Positions 23,189 to 35,061 of a DNA stretch of 64,000 bases are shown piece by piece (the first letter of the stretch is position 1; each line of letters opens with the position of its first letter). Source of the stretch: Ustilaginoidea virens. Taxonomy: Eukaryota; Ascomycota; Sordariomycetes; Hypocreales; Clavicipitaceae. The position numbers and the translations under genes are program-made. A model generated the notes under the pieces. That model was not told the DNA's origin and made no database searches. It saw nothing but the letters and a program-made list of their open reading frames with translations. The stretch is from NCBI RefSeq assembly GCF_000687475.1, contig NC_057322.1, positions 248,001 through 312,000 on the forward strand, in the 5' to 3' direction.

Positions 23189-24345
23189 TCAAGTGTTCAA
23201 CCTATCTTCGCGGTTTGCCTCCGTGATTACGGTCGTCGTGACGGTTCTCATGATGCCAGCTTCTCCGGGGAAATAGGCAAGCGGTATGTTACTTTCGTTA
23301 CCCTCCTTTTGGATCTCGACGTCATTACCATAGGTGTCGCTCGGATTCCCGTTACTGGAAGAGGTGACGACGCAACCGCTGGGGTCTTGAACCTTGGCGT
23401 ACATCCTTCCCTTGTTTCTGCTGGACTGGTGATTGTTGAACTGTCGGTGGTTGACGGATCGCTTGACAATCTTGGCAATGAGAGACGCCATGGTGAGTTC
23501 GATGTTGAGCTTGACAATGTACACAACCGGCGCGAACTGAACATAACTAAGTGTTGCCCAGACTAGTCAGCGGGGATTGGGGGGGAGGGGGGGACGACGG
23601 ACGCGACGGCGACGGCGTTTGCATACAGGTATGGATTGGGCAAGCTCAGCATGCCCAGCAGAGCTGCGTCCATGGCAGTAGACACGCCAACAATGGCGAT
23701 GTTGTAATTGAACAGCTTCCAGTACTTGTGCAATCCCTGAGCAATCAGCCTGAAGCGGACCATGTACAAGAAGGTCATGTTCAGCCCGAGGTCGACCACC
23801 AAGAAGAAGGACTTTTCCGCCTTTTCGAAAATGTTGTTGAGCTCGATTTGCGCGGGCGTGGCGTGGTCATCGTAGGCGGCGGGCCAGATGACGGCGACGG
23901 CAATGTTGACGCAGAGGATGGCTCCGGCGAGACCCAGCTTCATCATCTTGACCTTTTTCTTGTTGACCATGATGAGGCCGACTCTGTTTGCGATGATTTG
24001 CGAGAGGAGCTGCGTCTGGATGGCCCATAGTCCCGCTACATCTACCTGTTAGCATCGCCGGCCGGTTGGGGGACCTTCGGCCAAGAACGGGCTGGGTGTG
24101 TGGCGATGTTTACCAGTGCCCAAGTAGAAGCCCAGGGATCCGGGAATGATCTTGATCAGATAGAGATAGGTGATGATGGTGAAGACGAGGTTGACAATGG
24201 CCTCTATCCATATCATGTAGAGGTAGGCGTTTTGGTAGGTCCGTGATTGCAAGACGATTTTCCGGGTCTGGCGAATGATTTTGGACATTGTGATGGGAAA
24301 CACGCCGATGAAGACACCGAGGTACACCGCCGCGAGGTCTATCAT
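23189..24345 (-). CDS. Fungal polytopic membrane protein of unknown function
   Basis: Exons 24345-24114, 24035-23627 and 23546-23189 (introns of 78 and 80 nt) give 332 aa. Hydrophobic helices are evident at the N-terminus (IDLAAVYLGVFIGVFPI), WIEAIVNLVFTIITYLYLI, the alanine-rich segment LGLAGAILCVNIAVAVIW, FFLVVDLGLNMTFLYMV, YNIAIVGVSTAMDAALLGML and YVQFAPVVYIVKLNIEL. That makes six or seven membrane passes. The last ~100 residues are polar and serine-rich and probably cytoplasmic. The layout resembles uncharacterised seven-helix-like membrane proteins common in filamentous ascomycetes. I cannot name a ligand or activity. Splice choices join SLPNPYL to YVQFAP without losing frame. It is transcribed toward the phospholipase gene. 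Confidence 0.75.
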
Positions 24346-25428
24346 CTTGGCGATTTTGCGCGAAGGGTGTGATGCTGGACGACGACGACGAGGGGGAAGG
24401 CAAAGCTAGCAAAGGCTCGGTGGCTAAGGGCCTGCGGCGGCAGTCATATATCGAGCATTTACTGGACGGACCAGCCCCCGGTCGGTTGATGTTTTTGCAC
24501 CCGACTGGGCATGGCATGGTTCTTGACTCTTGACGCTTTGAACTATTTACGGGGGGGGGAGGGTTGTTTGCCGGCCAACGGCCACAGGCGAAGCCGAACG
24601 CACAGCGCTGGGTAATCCTAGCGCGCCGGCGACCCATCTTTAATAAAAGGACTGTTGACTTATCGTCATGTGCTGTCGCCGCTCAGACGGCAGAGCTTGG
24701 ACCCCGGACTAGGTTGCTATCTACAATGCTGCAAGGCCCTGTTGACTTGCGCATCTTGTTGCTGGTAGAAGGGGGAGGGGAGAGACATGCCAACCAGCCC
24801 TGGTCATCATGTCGTGCTTGCGTCGTAAGGCTGAGGATTATGTTCTAGCAGCCGGTGGTGCGCACAGAAACTCGAGTTACTCTATTATATGGGGATCCTC
24901 GACCTGGACGCCATTTACGTAGGTAAGAGGGATGAGAAAAGTACAAGGGAAGAAGGCGGGGATGGCGGTGGTGACGATGGTTGATAGAACCAGGACCGTT
25001 TCAAATGGTTGCATCGCAGCCGACAGCGATGCACAGTGACTTGTTGTTCGTTCTCTCAGACTTTGAGGGTTACACCTAACAAGCGGGGGATGGGAAACAA
25101 AAACCAGCATACATGATACATGTAGGATTGGCCTTTGTCTCGGGATGCCAACCCAGACTGGCATACTAACATTGAAGTGACCAGACATAATCAATGTTAC
25201 ATTGTCAGTCAGCAATAGCCTCAGTACAGTACGGTACGACTGCACGCTGGGGTAAGGTAGTATGTACATAGGTAGGCAAGGGGCCGCCACCCAGCGAGCG
25301 AGGGTCTGGGGGCGTTGAGCGGTGTGTGCCGCCGGACGGCCCTGCCCGCTGGTTGCGGGGGACCGTGCCCTCGTATCGTCGCTGTTGGAGTTGTCCCTGG
25401 CTCAGCCGCTGGCACCGCACTACGAGAC
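24346..25428. other. Spacer, no gene recognised
   Basis: 5' flank of the membrane-protein gene up to the left end of the MITE. It contains short G runs (near 24550 and 24770) but no frame that reads as a protein I recognise. Confidence 0.5.
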
Positions 25429-25430
25429 TA

Positions 25431-26020
25431 CATATCAACCGACCTGTGCCCCCCCCTTGTCATCCGACCCCCCCATAATAACTTAACTGACCTGACCAAT
25501 GCTCTTTCCTAATATAGAGATACGCTAATAAAGAGTAGTAGATCCTTTAATCTACAGTAGCCACTAGACTATAGGTATCTTTACATATATTTTCCCATAG
25601 AAAGTGACTTCTATTATATTTTTATTTGGTATCCCTACCTTAGGTACCTAAGAACCTAGTATTAAAAATAAATAAAGTACCTTTATATAGACTATTCTAT
25701 AGAAAGTGACTTCCTCTCTTTTTTCTAAGTAGTACCCCTACCTAAGAGCCTAGTAAAACATAAGAGAAAGTACTTTTCCATATATTTTTATATATAAAGT
25801 GACTTCTTTAATTTCTTTTACAGGTAGGTACCCCTACCTAAGAACCTAGTAAAATAGCAGAGAAAGTACTTTTTATATGTTTTTCTATATAAAGTGACTT
25901 GACCCACTATTCTCTAGTAAACCAATTATATTAAGAATATAGCCCACAGCAATGGTCAGGTCAGTTAAGTTATTATGGGGGGGTCGGATGACAAGGGGGG
26001 GGCATAGGTCGGTTGACCTG
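25431..26020. mobile_element. Non-autonomous Tc1/mariner-like MITE (~590 bp)
   Basis: Long terminal inverted repeats face each other. The left end (25431-25504) and the complement of the right end (26020-25948) match over about 70 bp with only a few differences, including the runs of C and ACTTAACTGACCTGACCA. A TA dinucleotide flanks both ends (25429-25430 and 26021-26022), as expected for the TA target duplication of Tc1/mariner elements. The interior is very AT-rich and has no transposase ORF, so mobility would need an enzyme from elsewhere. Inside are about three and a half imperfect ~95-bp tandem repeats. The near identity of the ends suggests fairly recent insertion, and unlike the left tract the element does not look RIP-scrambled at its ends. 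Confidence 0.85.
25601..25910. repeat. Internal ~95-bp tandem repeats of the MITE
   Basis: AAAGTGACTT recurs at 25601, 25703, 25796 and 25891, spaced 102, 93 and 95 bp apart. Each is followed by a block containing ACCCCTACCTAAG or a variant, then CCTAGTA, then AAAGTACTTTT or a variant. One block carries the 14-bp palindrome CTTAGGTACCTAAG (25639-25652). Such subterminal repeats in other elements can bind transposase; here that is only a suggestion. Confidence 0.8.
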
Positions 26021-26022
26021 TA

Positions 26023-29000
26023 CCCTCCCGCACTACCGCCTTTTGCATTGTCGATTATCGCTCGCGCCACCTATAACAGGCGGGCAGAGCGGGTAGAGCG
26101 AGCACTGTGATGGACGCCCACGTGGTTCAAGGTTGTGTCATGGCTCCGTCCAACTGGCCAGTACAAGGACGGAAACCATAAGGGACCCCCTTTTCCCCCC
26201 TTCCTTCTCTCTCTTTTTTTTTTTTTTTTCTTGACCGTGTTCGTGCACGCGGTGAACTCTTGTCGGCGCGTTGCGACCAGACAACAGAAAGGGCTACGGT
26301 CGGCATCAGATCGCCGTGAGTTGGCCACCAGACCCAACTGAAACCCCGGTGTCATGGGGGTTTTCGACATGGTTGATCGGCTCCGTACGCGAGATTGTGC
26401 CCGCGCGCCACTATCGGCGTTCCGGAGCGGCGGGCGCGGGGAGGACAGACGGTTAAGACCAACAGACAGACATCAATCAGATCAATCCGATGGCGTCCTT
26501 GCAGACCTGATCTTTGGGCCGGGGGACCTCGGACCGTTGTTGGTGGAATGTTTGCTAAATATGACCGCGCTGCTACGGAATACAGTACTATGTACCCGGG
26601 GGTCGAGCGAGGTCCGTCATCCAATCGCTCCAGACCCTGGCAGGGACCAGGACCTCAGAGCCAGCTGGCTCGCCCTCGCAAGGAATTTCCGAGGCAAATC
26701 GGGCTGCCCGACGGCGGTGGTGCGATGACGCCCACAGCAGCCATGTGACTTGTTACAAGACGGCTCGGGCCATGATGGCAAAACGACGACGAGTTGGCCA
26801 ACACACACGGTCAAAGTTTTTACAAAGCAGGATTGGAGCCGGATTCCGCTTCATCTCCGATGGTCCTGTTTTTTTTCTTGTTTTTTTTCCTTTTTGCAAA
26901 ACGACAAGCGCGAGGGTCGCCGCATTACCGTGGCAGACGACTGGGCAGCGCAACGAGCTAGATTCGGTAGTTGAATTGGGACCGAGATGAAATACCGGCA
27001 AACCCCGTTTATCATCCCGGCCGTGGCCCGACCACCTAATGTAGATGTAGGCTCAGCTTCCCCGTACGTCGGCGCTGTTCGAGGTTGGTTTGGGGGTTCG
27101 CCGTTCATTTTCAAGTGCCCGTGTCTCGATGCCGCGGCTGTGAAAACTTGATGCCGGGTTCGATCGGCTGGCTTCCTCACGCCTGCGGCCCCTATTTCCG
27201 GAGAGGTACTACGTCGCATGCTTTTGATAATGCCCGCCAAAGAATCTTCCGTCCCTGAAATTCAAGGCCTTTATCTCACCGTCCCCCCCTCCCCACCGCT
27301 TCTTATCAACCGGCATTACACTGTGACTGGCATTGTCATATCAAGTATGCGGTTCGGGAAGCTGACCTATCTCATCACTTTTGCCAGCCTTACTTGTTGT
27401 TGGTTTCTAGTCGGAAAGTCGGGAGAGGGACGATTTTTTTTATTTACACGCAGAGTTGGGGTCGTGCATTGTCCCGTCCCCGTCCCGCCCGTCCTTTCCA
27501 AGCCCAGAGCAACTCCTCGACTCCCGCGTTCCCAGCGCACCAGATTGACCCGATGATTCGTGCAGGGGCTAGCTGAGCTGGAAGCCTAGAAGAAGCTGCC
27601 GGCAAAGCAAATGCCAATGACCCACTTCGGGCTTTACACAGGCCTCGCCCCTTTGAGCTTTATAACCAACAAAAGGACGATGCATCCTATCCCCGTTCGT
27701 TGGCTCCATCTTGATCCGTGGAGCTGAGTTCCATTCCACACCCAGCCATAGCAGTTTTCCCTGCTCGTTAAGCAGAAACGCGTATTCACCCATTTGCTAG
27801 CAGGGACGACCACGTTTGGACATGAACAAGTGCTAGCAATTGGTTTGTGTTGGCTTCCTGGCCTGGCTCTCGGGAGGGGATGCTGGTTTTGCAAGGTGCC
27901 GCGGCTAGGTCGGCTACATACAGTACGGTGTACCAAGTCATGGCCCTGAGTTGGACAATGCCGGAGGTGCGGGTATAGGGCCCAGTGCAGTGGTAGCTTG
28001 TACTAGCAGCCGTTTTGGGCCGGTTGCAGCGTCGCACAACCAGCTAGCATCTTACATGAAGGACCAAATGTCAAATTTGAACGCCTCTTACAGGTTCTGT
28101 CTTGATCAATCTGATCGTGTGGGACTCCAGACTCGGAAGCAAGGTGTGCAACATCGTTCGGCCTACTGTCCCAAGGCCCGTGGGTGCCCGCTAGCAGGCA
28201 AGAACACACAAGGAATTCCGGGGACTCCGTGTGCTAATTAGGCTCCCTGGCAATTGCCCATTGCGCTAAAAGAGAAGCGTCTCATTTAGTTGAATCAGCT
28301 GAGAAGGCAATTGTTAGATTATTGGGTACCGCTGAGCACCCATGGGTACGGTGAACCTAATTTTACCGTTGACCTTGCTTGGGACGATCCCTTGTCAGGT
28401 TTAGTTACGCAAAGCGTAAGTGGTGGCGGCGCTCATGAGATTGCGCTTAATCTTGTCAGATCTCGGGCAGAGGGAGAGCAAGCAAAGCCCAGATTGGAAA
28501 CATGTGGGAGAGTAAGGGGGATGGCTTCCCGTATTGCGTCTTGAGATGACTCTTCAGACCCGGTTCGATATTTGGGGAGAGGAGGGGTATCTTCCTAATA
28601 AATGGTGGCCCGAAAAAAATTTCCAAAAAGCCGTTGTGGTGAACGGTGAATGAATAGAAGCCATACGTCAGCGACATGCAGTTGATAAAAGTAGAGGCAT
28701 CAATCGCGGCAGCTTCAACAGTGGTTGGATATTCCAAATACCCCGCGTCATTCATCAAGAGCGGTGTCACCTTTCGGTAAATCACCACCGCGGCATTGGC
28801 AGCATCATCGGTGATAGCGGTGGCACAGCTTTGGCCAAGCCTCTCCATCTGCCTGGAATGCTGGAAAACCGCGAAATTTACGCGTAGCTAATTATACAAC
28901 TTCTAGAGTTTCGGGATTTCCAGCGTTCCCTCGGCTGCGATTTGGAAATAGGGCACTGGGCCCATCATCGGGAGTTATTAAACAAAAGCATCTTGGCCAT

Positions 29001-30877
29001 GTTTCCAACTGTACGTTAGTATCACAGGGTGGGGGGTAAACTCGTCAAGCTTCGTATGATTATCCGGTCATTCCTGACCCAGTGTATTGTAGCGTCTGGG
29101 TGGCGGACCAGTCTTTTCTAGCACTTTCAAGAGTGTAAACCAAGACTCCTCCCGGCCCAAACACGGCGTCCTGTGAGGCCCAGGTGGTCGAGGAAATTTA
29201 AAAAGTTCTAACCTAGGAACGCAGCTGCAGAATCGGTTTTTGCTTCCCTCGCATTAGTAATGCGTGCGATGAATACCGAGTCTTATGTCTTATGGTATGT
29301 AGCTCGACCTGGATGTAAAACACCCGTCGCTCTCCCTGCGCCTAGGAGGGCGATGAAATCCGCCGGCATAGGGACTAGTACGGGTAGGTTGGTGCTGCAG
29401 ATCATGATCAACGTCGGGTAACATCTCGAGTATAGACGGACAGCCGATGTATATACATACCTAGGCGCGAATCTTGACTCCCCTTGAGTAACCATCAGAA
29501 CACCCCGGAAGCCTACCGTGAAACTGAGTAATCTCCACATTTGCCCCCGTGCGATGGGTCTGAATTCCTTTGACACTCGCGACAACAACTCGCGACAACA
29601 GTCCATCGCGAGCCATGCCGATGAAAAGTGGGGGCCGATGCGACAGAATTCGCCGGATTCTGCAATCGGGCCGGTCTGGCAAGGCATAGTCATGCGAGAA
29701 AAGCTCGGGTGGATGGAGAGGGTTGATTCTGCCTATTCCAAGGGGCATTGTAGATAATTGATATCCATGTGAGCCGAGTTGAATGAAATGCCCACCCGTT
29801 TGGCCTGCTTTGCTCGATCGAAAACGCCGAGATCAGAAAAGGAGTCATTTATTTCCAAACCGCGGCTCGTGCAAAAGCAACACAGCAGATGTACGGATAC
29901 GTCATGATTCATGACCCTGGCCACAGAGCCAACTGCGCATCAAGATGCTGCAGCAGGAGGGACAATGATGTGCTTTTAATCCATCTACTTACATAGTATG
30001 GAGTAGTAGAAGAATTTTCTATGCAATTAACCGCGCCTTTTCGCTTCTCTTCTCCCCACTGTTGAGTATTCTCAATCTTGGCAGAGAGGAAAAAAAAAAA
30101 AGACGTGCCAAGGCCGACTATGCTTGAAGCCTATTTAAGGTCTAGTCCGCTGCAAGTTTCAATTCCGGCGCGGGTTTGCGTATCGCACCTTCCTCATCCC
30201 ATCCCGCCCCCCCGCTTATGCTTACGGTGGGTCGCCACAGACCTCGAAACGCTCGAAACGGGTCCGAATGTCGAAATCCTCAAGCCTACCTGCCAAGCGA
30301 GGCATAAGCACAGCGTCAACAAGGATGGCGTTGGTCTGGTACGTATCTGCCGCCATGTGTTGCGAATCTGCAACTGCTAAAGATGGTCTTGTCTCGGAGC
30401 AGTGCATGTCCTGTGCTCGACAAGTCTGCCGAGATGCCACTACAAGTGAACGGGCGTGATGCAACGGAACGGAACGCTCGAGGCGACTGATTTGATGGAG
30501 AAAAATCCTCCTGGGAGTCGTGGCACCATCGGCAGCCTCTTGCTGGCAACCCAAAGCACATTGACCCAGCCCGTCTTCATTCCGTTCGCGATCCTGTTCC
30601 CCGCCCAGGTCAATCTACAGCCACCGATCAGCCACAACGACGGCACGTTGCCAGGGAAATGGGAATGAGGTGCCGATGCAATGCAGAAGCCCACAACCCA
30701 GCCCTTGCCGAGTTTCCGACACGAGACCCAGATTGCTTTTTGCATGCAATCGAGGTGTCTTATGGGTCGTAGGGAAAAAATCGCATCGTTTGCTTTCTTG
30801 ATAAATCCAGTCACTGCCGTCGATTACCTTTCGCCTTTCGCCGCCATGTTCCAATCAACAGGCCCCCCCTTGGCACG
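26023..30877. other. 4.9-kb gene-poor spacer
   Basis: No frame on either strand shows a recognisable domain. Longest candidates (for example minus 28848-28456 and minus 29693-29283) have no signal peptide, repeat or family motif that I can identify and are probably chance. A T run (26214-26230) and an A run (30089-30101) are present. The last few hundred bases must include the phosphatase promoter. This is unusually long for a fungal intergenic gap. Confidence 0.4.
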
Positions 30878-32653
30878 ATGCATTCGTCTTGCTATAGACT
30901 TGCCCTCTTGGCCGCCGCTGTCGCCCAGTCGGCCGCAACAGTGGTCACCGATATCCCCAGCATTTACCGGCTGTGGGGGGAACTTTCCATCTATGCGGAC
31001 AATGCGGATAATGCGTTTGGCGTGCAGTACGTTGGACTGCCAGATGGATGTCAAGTGGTAAGCTGCCGGCCGTCGCACTGCATATGCTTTGGGAGATGCG
31101 GCCCGCCCGTCAGATTAACGAACCGACGCTTTTTGCTCCGCAGGAAACCGTGAGCACCCTCCAACGCCATGCACAAAGATTCCCAGATAGCATCGACGGC
31201 GCCGTAACAAGGGCGTTTGCCCGGAAGGTGGCCAACCTCACCACCCAATCCAACCAGGGCCAGGTATTCCGCGGCCCTCTAGAGTTTCTCAACTCGTACA
31301 CGTACATCCTGAACGACACAGGCCTTCTCACCGGCATTGGCGCGGGCACAGAGTTCGCCGCCGGCGTCTCCTTCTGGAACCGCTACGGCCGCACCCTGTT
31401 TAATGCCTCGGCCGCGCAGCTCCAGTACAGCCCCGTGTTCGCCAGCAACGGCAGCTCGAGACCCAGAATGACGTTGCGGACGACAGGTCAGTCTCGTATC
31501 GAAAACAGCCAAATCAACTGGGCGCTGGGCTTCTTCGGTCCCTCATTCAACTCAACGCCGGATCCGTCATTGACGCTGTGGCAAGCCCCCTTCAACGTAA
31601 CCATCATCCCGGAAGGGGGAACCGAGAACAACACCCTCGCCTCGTACGATAGCTGTTTCAACGACAACAACGCCGACAATGGCAACATTGCTGCTTCGCA
31701 CCAGGACGCGTACAAGAAGATCTATCTGAGGGCTGCTGTTCACCGATTGCAGGCCTATGTGCCCTCTGGCTTCCAGATAGAATACAATGACGTGTATGCC
31801 ATGCAGATGACCTGCGCGTACGAGTATGCTTTTATCGGCATGTCGGAGTTTTGCAGCCTGTTTACGGCCGAGGAATGGGCGGGTTTCGAGAATGTCCTCG
31901 ATATTCAGTGTACGTCTCTGCGCCAGCCGCGACTGTGAAGACGGCGTCATCCTCCTAACCTTGCCCCCAGACTACTACCTGTACAGCTACGGCAATCCAA
32001 CCGGACGCGCGCAAGGCATAGGATATCTCCAAGAAATGCTGGCGCGCATCAACCACGAGTACATCACCTCATCCAACTCGTCCGTCAACTCCACCCTCGA
32101 CAGCAACCCGAGCGACTTTCCGCTGGGCCAGCAGTTGTACGCCGACTTCTCCCACGACGACATTATCATCTCAGTTCTCACAGCAATGTCGCTCGACTAC
32201 TTCAAGGACCCGCCCACACTGCACAAATTTCCTCCCAGCTCCAACAACCACTTCACCCTTTCGCACCTCACACCCTTTGGCGCGAATCTCATCACCGAAA
32301 TAATTGGCTGTGCAGAATCCGACCCAAAGCCAGTGGAGCAGAGTCGCGTCGCGTATTCGCCCTCTCAGTACGGGTACGACGCTTCCAACTCGAGCCACAA
32401 ATTTGTGCGGATGCGTCTGAATAACGGAATCTTGCCGCTTGCCACGATCCGCGGCGGGAAATGCGGCAACGCGACGAGCGGTCGTCTCGACGGGCTTTGC
32501 GAGCTAGGCAACTTCATAGAGAGCCAGCAAGATGCCTACAGGTTGAGCAATTATGACTATGTCTGCTTCGGCAACTATACCATTGTCAATTCCACGGCGG
32601 CGATAGACTATGATGGTACTTTTGAGCAGGGCAAGAATTACACTGCTTTGTAG
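30878..32653 (+). CDS. Secreted histidine acid phosphatase (phytase-like family)
   Basis: Exons 30878-31057, 31144-31909 and 31971-32653 (introns of 86 and 61 nt) give 542 aa. A short leader (MHSSCYRLALLAAAVAQSAA) predicts secretion. The histidine-phosphatase catalytic motif appears as QRHAQRFP (R68, H69, R72), with alanine where many members have glycine. The proton-donor pair is in FSHDD (H377, D378). Ten or more N-glycosylation sequons fit an extracellular glycoprotein. The enzyme should cleave phosphomonoesters at acid pH through a phosphohistidine. Whether phytate is a preferred substrate cannot be read here. Three conserved-looking cysteines in the C-terminal third (GCAE, GGKCGN, GLCELG) fit the fold. 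It is flanked by long spacers, with no operon-like neighbour. Confidence 0.92.
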
Positions 32654-35061
32654 CAAGGTGGTGAGGCCGCTCGAGTTTGAAGGGGGGGAAGCAGTGACAA
32701 GAAGAGCATCATGGCATGAAGACGGGAGAGCCTGTTTCGCGGTGAGGGCCGAGAGGACAAGTAGTTGATATATAGGCCACATGATGACACGTAGAAAGCA
32801 GTGCTTCTTGACGACGTTGGGCAAATGCCGCCACGGGAGCTGCGGAAGCATACAGGCCTTTTGTTGCAGCTCCTAATAGCTGTTGTCCTTTTGTCTGGGC
32901 CTCGATGCTCGAAGCTGCTGAAACACGGCTTCGAACATCTCCAGCTGTTTTAGCAAGCTGGAGATTTCTCAATGAATCAAGAACAATTCAACTATCATCT
33001 CCCTGCTTGACAATGCCAGGATGCGCCGGCAACGACAGGTCAGCGTCGCAAAGAACATGTGCCTTGGCAAGCAGCATAGCCATTACTCCGCCGGGCTTTT
33101 TGGCGCGCTCCCGTGCCAGGCGGTTCAGGTCTGCCAAGGAGAGCAAGCCTGACAAAAGCAAGCGGTTGATTGTCAACAGAGTACGACACGCGTCTCTTGA
33201 CATCGAAGGTGCGGCTGGAGACCCGGCCGACGACCCGGAAAATGTTTATCCGCTCCAGCCCGTGGGAGTCCATATATCCCGGCTACCCGGGCCCTTGAAC
33301 GTCAGGTCTTCATCCATCAACCAACGATGAACCATACGGCTTGACATGTCTGGCGTTTGGGAGCCAGGACCTACCTACTTCTCGCGCATGTCTTTTCGCC
33401 ACCCCACAGATCATTAGGTTGGTGGGTTTCGAAAAAGCCCCAGCTTCGTTGTTGGCGCCGGGCTTTGGCATGAACTGGTGCCGTGCCACTGCAGTCTCTA
33501 TGGGCCCACTAGTTTCGGTGGCAGACATGTCGAAAGCCGAATTACAAGGGAATATAAACGCTTCGTTTATGAATAGCAAAAGGCGCTTGGGCTCAGCCTC
33601 ATGACCCTTCCGTGTTGCCGGACGTACGCGTTTGCCGCGAGATTAATGAATGGCACGGTCACGACTTGCGTCAGTTCGACTACTGGTCTGCACTGACTCC
33701 TTTTCCGTTTACGAGTGCCTCGCGAACAGCTCGGCACCAATGAGGAAGAGAGGCTTATGATTGACATCACGGCGTTGAGACAATATACGCGCGTTTGGGG
33801 ATATACGAGGTCCGCCGATGCTATGTATGACTTGAGCAACGCCAACAAAGCCCGCGAGGGTCTTCGTCAGCGATACCCGCGCGGGGGCACGCGTGGAAGG
33901 GTGCGTAAAACGCCCGAATTGTGGATGGCTAGCTGCCTTCCGGTATGATCTCCACTATCAACCATGTCGTCTGGTCCATCTTGACGACCAACAAATCGGG
34001 GGAATCGAGTTCTCAACAAGAGAAGACGGCTATCGTGCAGGATCGTGCTGATGAGGGAACGAGTTTTAATTGGTGTTCTGATAGTATTATATGCTACGCT
34101 AGTAAACCTCTTGGAATATCACCTACTCAGAATGAGACCTAAGAGTATCACAGAAAGCCAAGTTTGCTAGGCCGTGTCCTCCATTCCCATTATCTGCAAG
34201 AAGAAAACGCTTCAAACGCCCAGAGATTCCGGCTGCCATAGCGAGATTACCACTCAACTCAACTATCATCATCAAACGGCCTACTTCGCCAAAAAGGCTC
34301 TTTAGAACTACCATACATGGACTTGAACAGCCAATATATATGACGATTGCGGGCTAGAATGGATTTAAAAATATTTTCCCGGGCCTCTGGGTCTCTGGTC
34401 GGACCTCCGATAATGTTTCCTGGAATCCCCGCTGCAAACAAATACAACCCACCACTAGGACAATCGAGGCAAGACACTGAAAAGCCAGACCCTTGGCCAA
34501 CACAGATAACGGCATGGCGCTTTCATGCGCGCAACATAGTTCCCACAAATCGCCATGAAGCACCGACTCGCTCGGGACCGTCGGCCGCAGAATCTTCTGA
34601 CGAGAAGCTGCAGCATAGCTTCGGCCAGGGGCTCATCTGGACGGCCACTCGCTTGCCAAAACGATTGGTTGGTGCTGATTTTGGGCACAAGTGGTCGCCG
34701 GACAGTCGCTCGCAAGGCCGTGAACTTCCTGCCTTGCCCTGCGGCAGGGATCAACGAGGTTTGCAAGTTTGACGAGCCGCCGCTTAGCTTGCTGCTCAAA
34801 TAACCTGTATGCTGCGGCAGTAGTGGCGACACCCGTCTGGGAAAAGGTGTCGTGTGAATTCCGAGACCGCACCCGGTGTTGAAAAGAGAACGAGGCCTGC
34901 TCCAAAACAGCTGGGCAGTATCGGCCAACATACACCGTGGTTCGTTCGAGCACGAGCAACACCAACATCGACCGTGCCCCTCAATGTAGTTTTATTGCTT
35001 CTCGACGCGTTCAGCACGTCGGCCTATGACTAAATACCTGCATGAGTTATGGCGCATCCCG
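32654..35061. other. 2.4-kb spacer, no gene recognised
   Basis: Between the 3' ends of two converging genes (phosphatase on plus, mannosidase on minus). Such a gap normally needs only two terminators, so 2.4 kb is large. Short frames on both strands show no family motif. Confidence 0.45.

Noticed and set aside
27150..27175. GGGTTCGA string, considered as the T-arm of a tRNA
   Set aside because: No matching acceptor stem, D-arm or anticodon arm can be formed around it.
28456..28848. 130-codon minus-strand ORF in the 26-31 kb spacer
   Set aside because: ATG-started, but no signal peptide, domain or composition that sets it apart from chance frames.
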